DNA from: Seminavis robusta
Lineage: Eukaryota > Bacillariophyta > Bacillariophyceae > Naviculales > Naviculaceae
Length of the DNA stretch: 39,310 bases
Direction: 5' to 3'
Assembly (NCBI GenBank): GCA_903772945.1
Contig: CAICTM010001035.1
Coordinates: forward strand, 1 to 39,310
Notes under the pieces: model-generated
Told to the model about the DNA's origin: nothing
The model's database searches: none
Seen by the model: only the letters and a program-made list of their open reading frames with translations
Shown here: in pieces, positions 17,353-26,534 of the stretch
Position numbering within the stretch: position 1 is the stretch's first letter
How the letters are laid out: each line of letters opens with the position of its first letter
Program-made: the position numbers and the translations under genes

Positions 17353-18681
17353 ATGATGGAGGAGCCATCACAGCATCCCATGGCAGACGCAGGCACCAAA
17401 CATCAGTCTGAAACATTTCAACAAGACAAGGCAGACACCATGGACCAGAAAGTCGAACCGGCCCCACAAGTAGTGACAAAGGTGTCTCGTCGCAGATCGT
17501 CGTCCCGAAGAATGACATCTCAGGACTGGTTTTCGAGCCGGAGCTTTCACGACGACGGAGATAGTAGCAGCTCCGAGGAAGACGATGATGACGACTTGAG
17601 TCTAGACTTGCCGGCTTTCAAGACCAAGTCGACAGAGAACCACCAACCTGCCAACAGCGGCGGAAAAAAGAAGCCGCAAGGTCAAGAGTACATCTATGCC
17701 ATTTGCGTGGGAGTTCTGCTCTCGTTTAATGCCGGCTATGTGAATGGCAGTTGTCTGACTGGACTGGTAGCACCCTCGGGTACCATGCGAGCAGTCACCA
17801 GTCACACCGGAACTCTGACCAAGTCAGCTTTGGCACTTGCCAGCGGAAACTTTAAGGAGTTTGGATTCCTCCTTAGTATGTTCTTGTGCTTTGGCATGGG
17901 CAGTTTCATTGCTGGGGCCCTGACGCCAAAGCCACGACCTTTCATCATTGAACCTTCCTATGGACCAACCTTTCTCCTGGGGGGTATCTTCTTGACCACC
18001 TCCAGTACCCTGGCCGCCTTGGAAGTGCGAAACGAAAACTTTATCTTTTACTTTGCAGCGGCTGCCAACGGCATTCAAAATGGCATCTCCTCCCTGTACA
18101 GTCAAAACTTGATCCGGTCCACGGGTATCACAGGGACGACCACGGACATTGGCATCTTTACCGGCCAACTTCTCAGAGGGAACTGCGCCAACACTTGGAA
18201 GATTGGAGTATTGCTCAGTCTCTGGTCTTCCTTTTGGTGTGGTGGGCTTGTGTCATTCTTTGCAACATCCTCCCTTTTGCATTTTTCTCTTCTTTTCAAT
18301 GCGGGGCTGTTCCTGATCATTGGTGCCAGTGTCATTGTGTTCCTGACACACAACATGAGTTTGTCTGTGACCGGTGCCTTATTGGGCAACTTCTGGGGTG
18401 CCCGTACCAGTACGAGTGAAACTAGTATTGAGAAGTGCGAGGAACCGGAACCAGCCTCAGCAGGTAGCAGCAAAACTGTCGATACGGATCACAACCAAAC
18501 TGGCGGTGCCACCAGCACCCAACGAAAGATTGTACCACAAGAAACATCTGGACCCAAAGACATGGTCAAGTCAATGAAGGAGGCTGATGCTGAAAAAAAG
18601 TTATCGTACACAGACCATACTACTACTACAACCGGGTATATGGACAATAGCGATCACTCCATGACAGACCACCATTGCTGA
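17353..18681 (+). CDS. DUF1275 (YoaK-type) membrane protein (442 aa)
   Basis: The chosen start is the ATG-ATG at 17353, which has G at -3. An in-frame ATG at 17284 (23 residues longer) has a poorer context. A Ser-rich basic leader (SRRRSSSRRMTSQDWFSSRS) and an acidic cluster (SSSSEEDDDDDLSLDL) precede the membrane core. The core aligns along its length with the protein at 14874-16175: CVGVLLSFNAGYVNGSC, APSGTMRAVTSHTGTLTKSAL, EPSYGPTFLLGG, AAAANGIQNGISSLYSQNLIRSTGITGTTTD. The C-terminal tail is polar, with many Thr, Ser and Asp residues and no EF-hands. Function is unknown. The pair arose by duplication, and the two proteins differ mainly in their soluble tails. Confidence 0.85.
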   Translation: MMEEPSQHPMADAGTKHQSETFQQDKADTMDQKVEPAPQVVTKVSRRRSSSRRMTSQDWFSSRSFHDDGDSSSSEEDDDDDLSLDLPAFKTKSTENHQPANSGGKKKPQGQEYIYAICVGVLLSFNAGYVNGSCLTGLVAPSGTMRAVTSHTGTLTKSALALASGNFKEFGFLLSMFLCFGMGSFIAGALTPKPRPFIIEPSYGPTFLLGGIFLTTSSTLAALEVRNENFIFYFAAAANGIQNGISSLYSQNLIRSTGITGTTTDIGIFTGQLLRGNCANTWKIGVLLSLWSSFWCGGLVSFFATSSLLHFSLLFNAGLFLIIGASVIVFLTHNMSLSVTGALLGNFWGARTSTSETSIEKCEEPEPASAGSSKTVDTDHNQTGGATSTQRKIVPQETSGPKDMVKSMKEADAEKKLSYTDHTTTTTGYMDNSDHSMTDHHC

Positions 18682-19070
18682 TCAAGGTTTTGGCATTGTA
18701 GGGAGGAGTGGAAAGTTTTTCGGTCGTTTCCGTTGCTTTGCTAGAGTCGAGTCCATTCGCGCAAGATGAGATGCCAGCTTTTGAGGCAAATCATGCAGCA
18801 CCAGCTAGCTACTAGGACATGTTGTTGAATGTATTATTTGTCTGCCCATGCATGTACTTTTAGTAAAGTTTGATTTTATTACACGTCGTAAGCAGCATGG
18901 TTACCATATTATATTAAAAATAAATAAAGTATGATAATATATACAAAGAAACGACTCATCGTTATTGTCGCCCCCCCCCCCGTGCTTCTCTGCCTGCTCA
19001 TTGTCAACTGCCGAGAGTGTTTCATGCCAACAATCTTCAACGATCTTTCTTGCTTGGAGCTTTGGCTGCA
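18682..19070. other. Intergenic region between convergent genes, with poly-C tract
   Basis: The DUF1275 gene and the J-domain gene converge here, so this is 3' flanking sequence for both. It holds an AGCTAGCTACTAG element (18802-18814), an AT-rich stretch at 18905-18950 and a run of about twelve C at 18970-18981. I see no gene. Confidence 0.6.
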
Positions 19071-19880
19071 TTATCTCGCCCGTCGTCTCCTGGCTCTCAA
19101 GTTGGAATTGTTGATGTTTATTTCTTTCACTTCTCCTTGTTCAAGCCGCAATAAATTCTTTCCATCACCACCAGTTTTGACAGTTCGAGTGACCATACGA
19201 GCTAGTTCCCACATGCCTCCATCACGATCCAATCCACGGTCCATACCTCCTCCACCAACTGCTTCTGTCATGGCAGCCACTTCCTTCATTGTTGCTTCAT
19301 CCATAAATGGCATGTCATATCCCGTTTCTTGTTTGAACCATTCGTCCATCTTGTCGTGTTCATCGTCTGCTACATAGTCGGGCAATTCTTCCACAAGGCA
19401 AATGCCCCCAGTTTCGGGATCTTCCACCAATGCCTCAAAGGCTTGACGAGCTTGAATGAATAATTCACGGGATTTCTCTTGTTCCTCTTCTGATTTGGCA
19501 CCGGCTACATCGGGGTGATGCTGCATGGCCAATTTCAAAAATATCGTCTTGACTGCGGCATAGGGAGTCGTTCGACGCACTTTGAGTACCTTGAAGGGAC
19601 TCACCTTGCGTCGTTTGTTCCGTCGTAAGCTCCGATCGGACCCAAAGTGGCGGATTTGATGATTATTATTATTCGAACTTATTGGGTTGGCAGCAGAAGC
19701 CGAAGCAGTGATGGGTCCTCCTGTGGTGATCATCCCATTTGGTCTGCAACTGTTCTGACTGTCCAACATTGTGTTGGCAGATGGCAGGACGGGCTTGAAC
19801 ATACCGCCAGGTAAAAAGGACTTGGATGAGGCTGCTGAAGAGGCATGACGCCGTAGCATAACCAAGACATGACGATTCAT
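19071..19880 (-). CDS. Mitochondrial-type J-domain (DnaJ) protein (269 aa)
   Basis: A J-domain occupies residues about 94-154. Helix I is SPFKVLKVRR, helix II is TPYAAVKTIFLKLAMQ, the HPD loop is H122-P123-D124 and helix III is ELFIQARQAFEALVED. HPD stimulates the ATPase of an Hsp70 partner. There is no Gly/Phe region, zinc finger or C-terminal substrate-binding domain, so this is a type III (class C) J-protein. The N-terminus (MNRHVLVMLRRHASSAASSKS) is basic, Ser/Ala-rich and free of acidic residues, as in mitochondrial presequences. The C-terminus ends in a basic NNSNLRARRRRAR tail. The gene is a single exon, and the ATG at 19880 directly begins the presequence. The J-domain call is firm; the location is inferred. 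Confidence 0.85.
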   Translation of the reverse strand: MNRHVLVMLRRHASSAASSKSFLPGGMFKPVLPSANTMLDSQNSCRPNGMITTGGPITASASAANPISSNNNNHQIRHFGSDRSLRRNKRRKVSPFKVLKVRRTTPYAAVKTIFLKLAMQHHPDVAGAKSEEEQEKSRELFIQARQAFEALVEDPETGGICLVEELPDYVADDEHDKMDEWFKQETGYDMPFMDEATMKEVAAMTEAVGGGGMDRGLDRDGGMWELARMVTRTVKTGGDGKNLLRLEQGEVKEININNSNLRARRRRAR

Positions 19881-20486
19881 CTTTGAGAATGACGAGGCTG
19901 CAAGGGAATGATAATAATGGTGCTCAGTGGTGGGAGACCGATAATTGAGTCTTTGTTTAGAATGGATTGAATTCGTCTTTGGTGCAATCCAGGAGTACTA
20001 CTCTAGCCAGGCTAGCAAGCAACTTGAGCGATAGCTATGAATACTTGCCGGTTGTTCTTTACAGTAAGAGACCGTAATAGATTGATAGGTCGGCTTGTCG
20101 ATTTGGAATGTTGAGGACCTTTGGTGGCCAATCGCATCATCGCATCATGCGTGTGCGTTGGTTGGTAACAGGTACGTGTTCTGAATCCCGAGAAGTTTTA
20201 GTCATGTCAATTTGGTTAGCTACCGGAAACTATGCTGGCTACTAGAGTCATCGGCATATCATGATGAAAAACGTCCAACCACATGTGGCTAGCTAGAGCT
20301 ACAAAATAATGTGAGGCTTCCGAACCATTGGGTGCACAACATCTCTATCTGATCGTGGCGACTGTAAAGGCATCATAGCTAGCTGCGCACATTGAACCCA
20401 GCCGATCAAATCACCACACAACCAGCTAATATGTGCGTACTGCTGTGATTTTTCCAAATCTGACCGAGTCTACTGACGCGTTATTG
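19881..20486. other. Intergenic region between J-domain and cyclophilin genes
   Basis: Both neighbours are on the minus strand, so this is the promoter side of the J-domain gene. It contains GGTACGTG (around 20170), CTAGCTAGAGC (20289-20299) and AGCTAGCTGCGC (20378-20389). No ORF here looks like a protein. Confidence 0.5.
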
Positions 20487-21441
20487 TTAAGAAGCAGCAA
20501 TTTGCAAGTGTTGTGCCCGCGCTTGCTGTTCAGACTTGGGTGGTGGTGGTCCTCGGAAGGGTGTGGCTTTGTGGATGATGACTGCAAGAGATGTGCAGAG
20601 GAAAAGTGAGGGTCAGAATGCAATGGCATGTAAGTGAGTTCCTCATTTATTTCTTGGCAAGTTGCGCTCACCTGGATGTTTGGGTTTATCCTTATCATCT
20701 ACTTCGACCATTCCCATGCGCTGAATGACACCCATCCCCGAGTAGATGCGTCCAAAGATGGTATGCTTCCCATCCAACCAAGGCGTTGGTTTTAAGGTGA
20801 CAAAGAATTGAGACCCGTTAGTATTGGGCCCAGCATTCGCACTTGATACTACACCAGCTCCCGTGTGTTTTAGGTTGCGAGTGATTTCGTCCTCAAATTT
20901 GCCACCATAGATGCTCTCGCCCCTGAATTGGAGGGAGAAAAGCAAAAGCAAGAACAAAAAAACTGTTAACTGGAAACTTGAGCAAAAGAATGGGCAGCCA
21001 AATCTCGCTGGCCAGCGACTCACCCTCTTCCCGTTCCAGAAGGATCCCCTCCTTGTATCATGAAATCCTTGATAATTCGGTGAAAGCTCACCCTGAAGGA
21101 AGATGTTGGTAATGTAAGCATGTGGGAGTAGATTTGCAATTATTTGGAAAACCATGGTCTTGCGGGTAGAACGAACTCACCCATCGAAGTATCCAGTGTT
21201 TGCCAATGCTGCCATGTTGTAGCATGTTCGAGGAGCGTGATTAAAATACAGTTCGACAACAAACGTTCCCTGAAATAATGATGGTGAGGACAGAGAAGGG
21301 ACAACATGCAATCATGATTAGAAAACTGAGCCAAGTAATCCGTTTCCTCTATCTCTGATGTGTCCTTACAATGGTCGTGTCGAATTGGACGTGAGTCCAT
21401 GCCGACGACGAAGAGGGTCCGCCAGGCTGTGGTGCACTCAT
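20487..21441 (-). CDS. PPIL1: PPIL1-like cyclophilin peptidyl-prolyl isomerase (191 aa, 5 exons)
   Basis: Exons on the minus strand are 21441-21370, 21269-21181, 21092-21024, 20922-20672 and 20581-20487. The four introns (100, 88, 101 and 90 bp) all follow GT-AG. The 191-aa product is a single cyclophilin domain. Active-site residues are present in [15 protein letters not shown] (R59, F64, Q67), [11 protein letters not shown] (F117) and [12 protein letters not shown] (W125, H130). The ASIYG-type segment appears as [12 protein letters not shown], and the VGMVE-type ending as [12 protein letters not shown]. These fit PPIL1, a nuclear cyclophilin of the spliceosome, better than cytosolic CypA. 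The C-terminal extension ([16 protein letters not shown]...) is longer than in animal PPIL1 and proline-rich. There is no signal peptide. Confidence 0.88.
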
Positions 21442-21780
21442 GGTGATGGTCTAACTACTGTAATAATGTGTTGCCCGAGAGCTGTCGCTTGTCGCTTGTC
21501 GCTTGGTCGCTTCGTCGCTTCGTCGTTGTACTGTAGTGTTGTGGTGTGTGGTCTTCTCCAAGCGACGACTTGCTTTAGGGGTAAGGGTAAGTACTGACGG
21601 GGGCCGGTCCTTCACGGCACCGTACGGTACCGTACTGGCACCGGTACTGTGGCTCGATAGCACGATAGCCAACAGACGGAGGTGACAACGGCCAATTTTG
21701 CCAGTGCATTTGTTCCATAAAGTTGGATAGGCATCAACACAACACAACTACCGTATTGTAATCGAAGTCCCTTCGTAATC
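21442..21780. other. Promoter-side region of the cyclophilin gene
   Basis: This lies upstream of the cyclophilin start on the minus strand. It contains a GTCGCTTGTCGCTTGGTCGCTTCGTCGCTTCGTCG repeat tract (about 21484-21518) and the cluster of GTAC-type palindromes described separately. No gene is seen. Confidence 0.5.
21617..21648. promoter_or_regulatory. Cluster of GTAC-type palindromes upstream of the cyclophilin gene
   Basis: This run contains CCGTACGG, GGTACC and ACCGGTACT within 32 bases, about 180-210 bp before the cyclophilin start codon. Similar clusters stand before several other genes in the window. A promoter role is an inference from position. Confidence 0.35.
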
Positions 21781-22423
21781 ATGGCTGGTGTCGATAACGT
21801 CAATATCCATCCGGCCCCGGACGAGCGCCAGCTTGGGCTACACCGCTCTTGGCACTTCCTGGCGAAGTGACTGCTTTGCAAAACCAAGTGACTGCAAGGC
21901 AAAACCAAGCTGCTGCTCCGCTAGCCGCCTTACGAAGTGACGTGGCCCTGCTTCGCAACAATCGCAACAGATTTTTGTCTGTGGAATTTTTTCGTTAGAG
22001 CCCCTCATCAAGGTCAACGCCGGTGTTGGACCACCCACACCGGGTCAAGAGGCCACAGGTCAGGCTGCCGCCAATGTTGGAACGTCCTACCCCAACAACC
22101 TTTCTGCGACGACGGTCGTGACGGTAGGTAGAGTTGCACCAAATGACACTGGGTCAAATCAGTCAGCTTGCTGAATGGGCAAACGACAATTTCGGTATTG
22201 TTGCTGGAGACAGCGCTTGGGTTCGTCGCCGAAAGCTCGAGGATCACTATACGATTGAATAAATCAATCTTTCTCCTTCCGTCGTTGGAGAGTTGAACCA
22301 AATGACACTGGGTCAAATCAGTCAGCTTGCCGAATGGACAAACGACCGTTTCGGTATTGTTGTTGGAGGCAGCGCTGGGGTTTGTCGAATAAAGCTCGAA
22401 GATCACTATACGATTGAATAAAT
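21781..22423 (+). pseudogene. Degenerate coding remnant with tandemly duplicated 3' part
   Basis: An ATG at 21781 opens MAGVDNVNIHPAPDERQLGL but stops after 29 codons. A second frame then reads GEVTALQNQVTARQNQAAAP and LAALRSDVALLRNN (about 21859-21957), which looks like a coiled coil. A third reads VNAGVGPPTPGQEATGQAAA (about 22013-22072). Each of two 134-bp repeats downstream holds a 39-codon frame (MTLGQISQLAEWANDNFGIV... and a variant). The changes between these copies are mostly amino-acid altering, so selection on them seems weak. I read the whole as a broken copy of an unknown gene. It could also be a gene with several introns that I cannot reconstruct. Confidence 0.35.
22131..22423 (+). 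repeat. Two tandem 134-bp copies, 159-bp period
   Basis: Copies at 22131-22264 and 22290-22423 begin GAGTTG(C/A)ACCAAATGACAC and end GATTGAATAAAT, with a 25-bp spacer. They differ at roughly a dozen bases and no indels were noticed. Each contains a small frame, 22143-22262 and 22302-22421. Confidence 0.85.
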
Positions 22424-22899
22424 ATGTCGGTGATAATTAAATTTTCAACGGGGTTTTGTTATGCACATTTAGGCTACTTTACCATTATCTTGATTGAATT
22501 GCAAAGAGACCAGTTCCTTCAAACAATGCGCCAGTAGTTTGACTAGCTCACAGAAATGGTATCGCCAGACACTGAAACCCAAGCTGCTTCTCGGCAATGA
22601 GCAAGCAAGAAGGGGTTGTTCGTAATGGACAGTCGAGTCGATTTGAAACTGACGGTTACGAAATGACGGCGACATAGAGCTTGAGTGCATGCGTAGAGAT
22701 GCTGTGGAGGGAGTGGCCACAGGCATCCCATTCTTCTAAGGTAGCAAGAAGCTTCATGCAAATAGTGATACAATATGCTTTTCTAAATCGATTAGCGTAA
22801 TCTACAGGGATCTTTCAAAATTGCTTGGCGTCCTTTTGGCTGCCGCCTCTGATTGTCGTCGTCAGCTGCTTGTCTTGTACCGGTACAGTACGGCACGCT
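22424..22899. other. Intergenic region
   Basis: No gene is supported. It holds a palindromic GTACCGGTAC at 22877-22886, just beyond the 3' end of the gene on the minus strand. Confidence 0.5.
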
Positions 22900-23580
22900 T
22901 CAATACAGTTTGCAAAAGTCTGGGTGGGTACCAAGCCTTGTAACGTCCTCCTGGGCTCCTGGGAGACTGTAGATCCTCATGTTGTTGAATTGGAGTTCAA
23001 ACTTCTTCTTGCAATCTTCTGGCTGTGAACACAGTCTGCCTCCAATCTTGATTTCGTGGGTGCCTTGTGCGTAGGTTCCGAGTTCGACGTGGGCCGTCTG
23101 CCATTCTCCCACCTCAAAGGAATGCTTATCAAATGTAGCCACAGTAATGTACTTGTCCCATCCATAAATGGGATTCCCCTTCTTATCAAATCCTACTGCA
23201 GCTTCGTCGACGTGTACTTTGATGGATCCCTCGGTCTCGTCATCGAATCTTTGATCCATCTGAACGTAGTAATCAAACTCGAGAATCAAAGTCGAGTTGC
23301 GATCATCCTCCGCAGAGACATCAAAGGTGGTACTCCAGGCACCCGAGGGGGTGGGATAGTCGCCGCCACTGTAGAGTCGTACCACATGGCTCACACTGTT
23401 GGTTTCTCTGTCCTTGATAAGATCGTATTCGGCCGAACTGGAAGATCCTTCGTCATCGAGAAGCCAGCCTGTGAGGCTGTCCCATCCACAGATTTCATTG
23501 TTCTTGTCGTCTTCCACGTCAAAGGCATCGCTTTCAAAGTCTTCAAAGATTGGTTTGTTGTAAAGAACCTTCGTGTACAT
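22900..23580 (-). CDS. Protein of unknown function, probable beta-sandwich (226 aa)
   Basis: The ATG at 23580 (MYTKVLYNKPIFEDFE) is chosen; the frame is open further upstream, but that part is basic and low-complexity and looks like leader sequence. I do not recognise a family. The pattern of alternating hydrophobic strands (STLILEFDYYVQM, GSIKVHVDEAAVGF, KYITVATFDKHSF, GEWQTAHVELG, THEIKIGGRLC, KKFELQFNNMRIYSLPG) is typical of a jelly-roll or carbohydrate-binding type sandwich, with a GAWSTTFDVS strand before. Two Cys near the end (LCSQPEDC) could pair. There is no signal peptide in the chosen form and no membrane segment. The length, acidic composition and lack of introns favour a soluble protein. 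A lectin-like role would be a guess. Confidence 0.7.
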   Translation of the reverse strand: MYTKVLYNKPIFEDFESDAFDVEDDKNNEICGWDSLTGWLLDDEGSSSSAEYDLIKDRETNSVSHVVRLYSGGDYPTPSGAWSTTFDVSAEDDRNSTLILEFDYYVQMDQRFDDETEGSIKVHVDEAAVGFDKKGNPIYGWDKYITVATFDKHSFEVGEWQTAHVELGTYAQGTHEIKIGGRLCSQPEDCKKKFELQFNNMRIYSLPGAQEDVTRLGTHPDFCKLY

Positions 23581-24856
23581 GGTTGCTAGTGTACGGTGGG
23601 TAGGAATGGGTTTGGAGTTTGGCTTCTTGGTTGTTTTATGCGCTCTCTCTTCCCTGCACCTAGCTTGGTTCAGAATCAAACATGAAAGTCCGTTTTGCTG
23701 GAGGTGGTCGCTCGGTGATACTGTACAGTGTACTCAAAGGTAGCAGCGGCAATCCCACTCGAGTATCTACATACATGTACCGTGCCGTATTCCCACCACA
23801 CCACCAGCGAGTCACCAAGCGCAATTTTTGAATTTGTGGGCTTGTATGTGTGTACCAGAGCTCTTGCTAGGTCTTGAAAGGCCCTTTGGCATTTAATGGG
23901 GGATTGGTGTCTGTGCAATTTTGAGGGCTGTTGTTCAGATTCCAAGGTGCAGTCAAGTTTACGCGGCATGTCGTGAAAATTTAAGCCCTTATGCACCGGT
24001 TCGGTACAACAACCCAGAACCCTGAACTCAGAGCAAACTACTAATAACTAACTTTGGAAGGAACAGGCATCTTGATGTACCGGTACTGGTATGACCAGCC
24101 AGCTATTTCTAGTAAATCTTCCAATGCCAAGCGCCAAGATAGATAAGAAAAGCAAAAGAATCTGCTCGGTCAAGTTTACATGGCACATCCCTTTTTACGT
24201 ACGATACCCCCGAACTCAGTTGTGGAACTCAATGGAACTTATGGAACAGACATCTTATTCTTGTCGAGTGCCAAAAGAAGCAAAAAAGACTGCTCGGATA
24301 ACTTGTGAGCTGCTGTTTATGGATTTATGGTACCAGGTACCATGTACGTACAGGAAGTTGTGGAAGATTCGATTTCAGTCGAGTCAGAGTCGAGTTCATT
24401 CGATCGTGATTCGATTCATTCATCACGGTTGAGTCGAGTCACTGGATTGGCGTGAGCACCCACGCCACCACCAACCAAGCACCACTAAAGCGCAACAAGA
24501 TCGAGATCCAAAAGATACCGGCCGCACCAATGCAGTCGCGTGCTAATACTAATAACAAGTGAAAATATCTTCTTCGGTACCGTACATAACGGTACATGTT
24601 ATGCTCAGTCAAGGCAGTTGTGGATTGTGGACTACAGGAAGCAATCGGTTTAGCTAGCTAGCGGTACTGATACCTCCCCAGGTAAATAATGGATCCTGAT
24701 CCACAGTTTTTGTTTGTGTAGCGTTTCTCTCATTCGCTAATTCGTAATCATTGCCTTGTTGTTTTTTGCTGACTTGCCACAGTTTGTAAAGCACAAACAC
24801 AAACACAAAACACAAACACAACCAAGCAACAAAGAGAGATCCCGACAACAACAAAA
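23581..24856. other. Divergent intergenic region of about 1.3 kb
   Basis: This separates the minus-strand gene ending at 22900 from the ABM gene on the plus strand and holds both promoters. I see TACATGTACCGTGCCG (23771-23786), GTACCGGTAC (24077-24086), a perfect inverted repeat ATGGTACC-A-GGTACCAT (24327-24343), GGTACCGTACATAACGGTACATG (around 24576-24598), and AGCTAGCTAGCGGTACTGATACC (24652-24674). A CAAACA-rich stretch (24789-24823) is the likely 5' leader of the ABM gene. No protein-like ORF was found. Confidence 0.5.
24327..24343. promoter_or_regulatory. Perfect 17-bp palindrome ATGGTACC-A-GGTACCAT
   Basis: Eight bases are mirrored exactly around one central A. It belongs to the GTAC-motif series found before genes in this window and lies about 510 bp upstream of the ABM gene. 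A protein-binding site is possible but unproven. Confidence 0.35.
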
Positions 24857-25208
24857 ATGGGCCATCCCTTTTGTTTGAACGTCAAATTCTGCATTCGCCC
24901 AGACCAACGCGATGCTTTCTTGTCTATTATCAAGGAAGATCGAGAGCAGTCTCTCAAAACAGAGCCTGATTGTCTGCAATTTGTAGTCGGCGAAGACACC
25001 TGCACACCCAATACATTTTATCTGCACGAGGAATACACAGGTGAAGCAGCATTTCAACATCACATCAAGACGCCTCATTGGCTCAAATGGAATGATTTCT
25101 GTGAGACCAAGCCCTGGTCGGACGATGGACCCGTGGTGGAGTTCTTCCATGGCACCCACTCGAGATCCGAAAAATGGCCAACACAAACAACACAACAACA
25201 ACAACAAC

Positions 25209-25278
<70 letters not shown>

Positions 25279-25345
25279 GACAAGTCCGTGTACTGTCTCA
25301 ATGTCAACCTGTATCCCAAGCCACAAGTACGAGACGAATTTTTAA
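24857..25345 (+). CDS. ABM-domain protein, first domain of a split tandem gene (162 aa as read)
   Basis: Residues about 5-98 form an antibiotic-biosynthesis-monooxygenase (ABM) fold, a small ferredoxin-like alpha/beta barrel. The family hallmarks are the opening strand FCLNVKFCIRPDQRDAFLSII, the middle EPDCLQFVVGED, FYLHEEYTGEAAFQHHIKTPHW and the closing GPVVEFFHG. ABM proteins are often dimeric and act as oxygenases or aldehyde/quinone-type scavengers; the substrate here cannot be told. After SRSEKWPTQTTQQQQQH the frame runs into poly-Asn and a non-homologous tail that stops at 25345. That tail is the wrong frame of a second ABM domain. The ATG at 24857 follows a CAA-rich leader and is well placed. 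Confidence 0.8.
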
Positions 25346-25593
25346 AGGTGATTGCCAACAATCAAAAGGGCAGCACCGAAGAGGAGCCACTGTGTTTACA
25401 GTACGTGTGGGGAGAATCGACCGAGACGCCCAACCTGTTTCACTTTCACGAAGAATATACCGGAGACAATGAGGGCAAAGAAGGCTTTGATGCCCATACC
25501 AAGGCGCCGCATTTTGCAGCCTGGGAATCATTTGCCAATACAGGCGAACCCTTTGACAAACCACCCGTGGTGAACTTTTTCAGGACTGTATAG
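25174..25593 (+). CDS. ABM-domain protein, second domain of the split tandem gene
   Basis: From about 25282 this frame encodes a second ABM domain clearly related to the first: SVYCLNVNLYPKPQVRDEFLKVI, EEPLCLQYVWGESTETPNLFHFHEEYTG, HTKAPHFAAWESFA and PPVVNFFRTV. Upstream it reads poly-Gln (23 residues) and before that poly-Thr from an ATG at 25174. That ATG lies inside the first domain's tail in another frame. The real structure is more likely one protein of two ABM domains joined by a poly-Gln linker and split by a missing base in the CAA repeat at about 25209. Independent start at 25174, or splicing out of the repeat, cannot be excluded. Confidence 0.75.
25190..25278 (+). repeat. CAA microsatellite encoding a Gln linker
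   Basis: The tract is CAA repeated about 28 times with a break at 25208-25212 (CAC AA instead of CAACAA), where one A is missing. Upstream of the break the CAA codons are in frame with the first ABM domain, and downstream they are in frame with the second. Confidence 0.9.
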
Positions 25594-25667
25594 TCAGTTT
25601 GACGGGAGGCTAACTCGCTAGTTTTGCACAGCAGCAATGAAGTCTATCGTTTAGTATCTGTATGGTT

Positions 25668-26534
25668 TCATAGCTCTATTGATGCTGGCAGAAGATCTGC
25701 TATTACCTCCTTAGGCGAATTTGTAATCGTCAGAGGCGGCCACGAGCTGTGTCGTTGCTTCTTGCTGGATGAGTACACGGTCTTGATCCTGGCGAGCTCT
25801 TGGTCGAGGGACTCGGTGTCGTATTCGAGTGTTTTTGGCAGAGATGGTGGAGTCATCCAGCTCTTCGGGGTCAGGTCAATGCAGGGGCGACTCAGTCGGT
25901 CTGATTGGACTTTCATGGAATGTTCTTGAAAGGATGTCCCAGGAACAGAATTGGACCATCTACAAGGACTGTTTTCGTTGCTTCTCGAAAGCGGCGAGAT
26001 ATCGACAAGCAGTGAATCCAAAGAAAGAGCCGAAGAAGATCCGGTGGAAGGAGTGGCGTCGGAAGCCATTGATGATACCGACAAGTCCGAAGGACCGCAT
26101 GAGCTGGAGGTATCGTTGTCGTGAAAGGAGCAATCTCCAACGGCGCTGGATCGTCTTGTGGGACGCCTGGGGGGAAAGACTTGAAGGTCGAGTTTTCTCC
26201 TACTATCTTCTCTTGATTCGGTGGTCGTCTCGGTATGGAAGGACTCGCATTCGGTGATACCATCAAAACTCGAGGAGCGTCGAGGGCAGTCTGGCGTTTG
26301 CGCTGAGGAGTGCTTTTCCGTCCTGATGGGGTGGCTGTCCCAACGGGACAACTCTGGAATGGAAGATTCGGAAGATGGCAGTCGGAGTTGCTCTTGTGCT
26401 TGGGCACTCATGGATTCACTTGGTGGAACCATGGCGCAGTTGTCAGCAATGATAATGATCTTTGGCTTGCATGGTCTTTCATCTACTAGGCCTCTCATGA
26501 AGCTTGCCAATGGACTGCAGTCGGTGGATAACAT
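25668..26534 (-). CDS. Ser-rich hypothetical protein (up to 288 aa)
   Basis: I do not recognise this protein. It is rich in Ser, Pro and charged residues (SDLSVSSMASDATPSTGSSS, TPDCPRRSSSFDG, RPTRRSSAVGD), with scattered RRSS motifs that look like phosphorylation sites, and appears mostly disordered. A short helical segment near the C-terminus (SLDQELARIKTVYSSSKKQR) may form a coiled coil. Either the ATG at 26534 or the one at 26432 (MVPPSESMSAQ) could be used; the first part after 26534 (KIIIIADNCAM) is less Ser-rich. It converges with the ABM gene, whose stop is only 75 bp away. A 117-codon frame from 26832 in another phase overlaps the 5' end and could be an upstream exon. Confidence 0.5.
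   Translation of the reverse strand: MLSTDCSPLASFMRGLVDERPCKPKIIIIADNCAMVPPSESMSAQAQEQLRLPSSESSIPELSRWDSHPIRTEKHSSAQTPDCPRRSSSFDGITECESFHTETTTESREDSRRKLDLQVFPPRRPTRRSSAVGDCSFHDNDTSSSCGPSDLSVSSMASDATPSTGSSSALSLDSLLVDISPLSRSNENSPCRWSNSVPGTSFQEHSMKVQSDRLSRPCIDLTPKSWMTPPSLPKTLEYDTESLDQELARIKTVYSSSKKQRHSSWPPLTITNSPKEVIADLLPASIEL

Noticed and set aside
25190..25278. CAA tract as a CRISPR-like or structured repeat
   Set aside because: It is a plain trinucleotide microsatellite inside a coding region, with no spacers.
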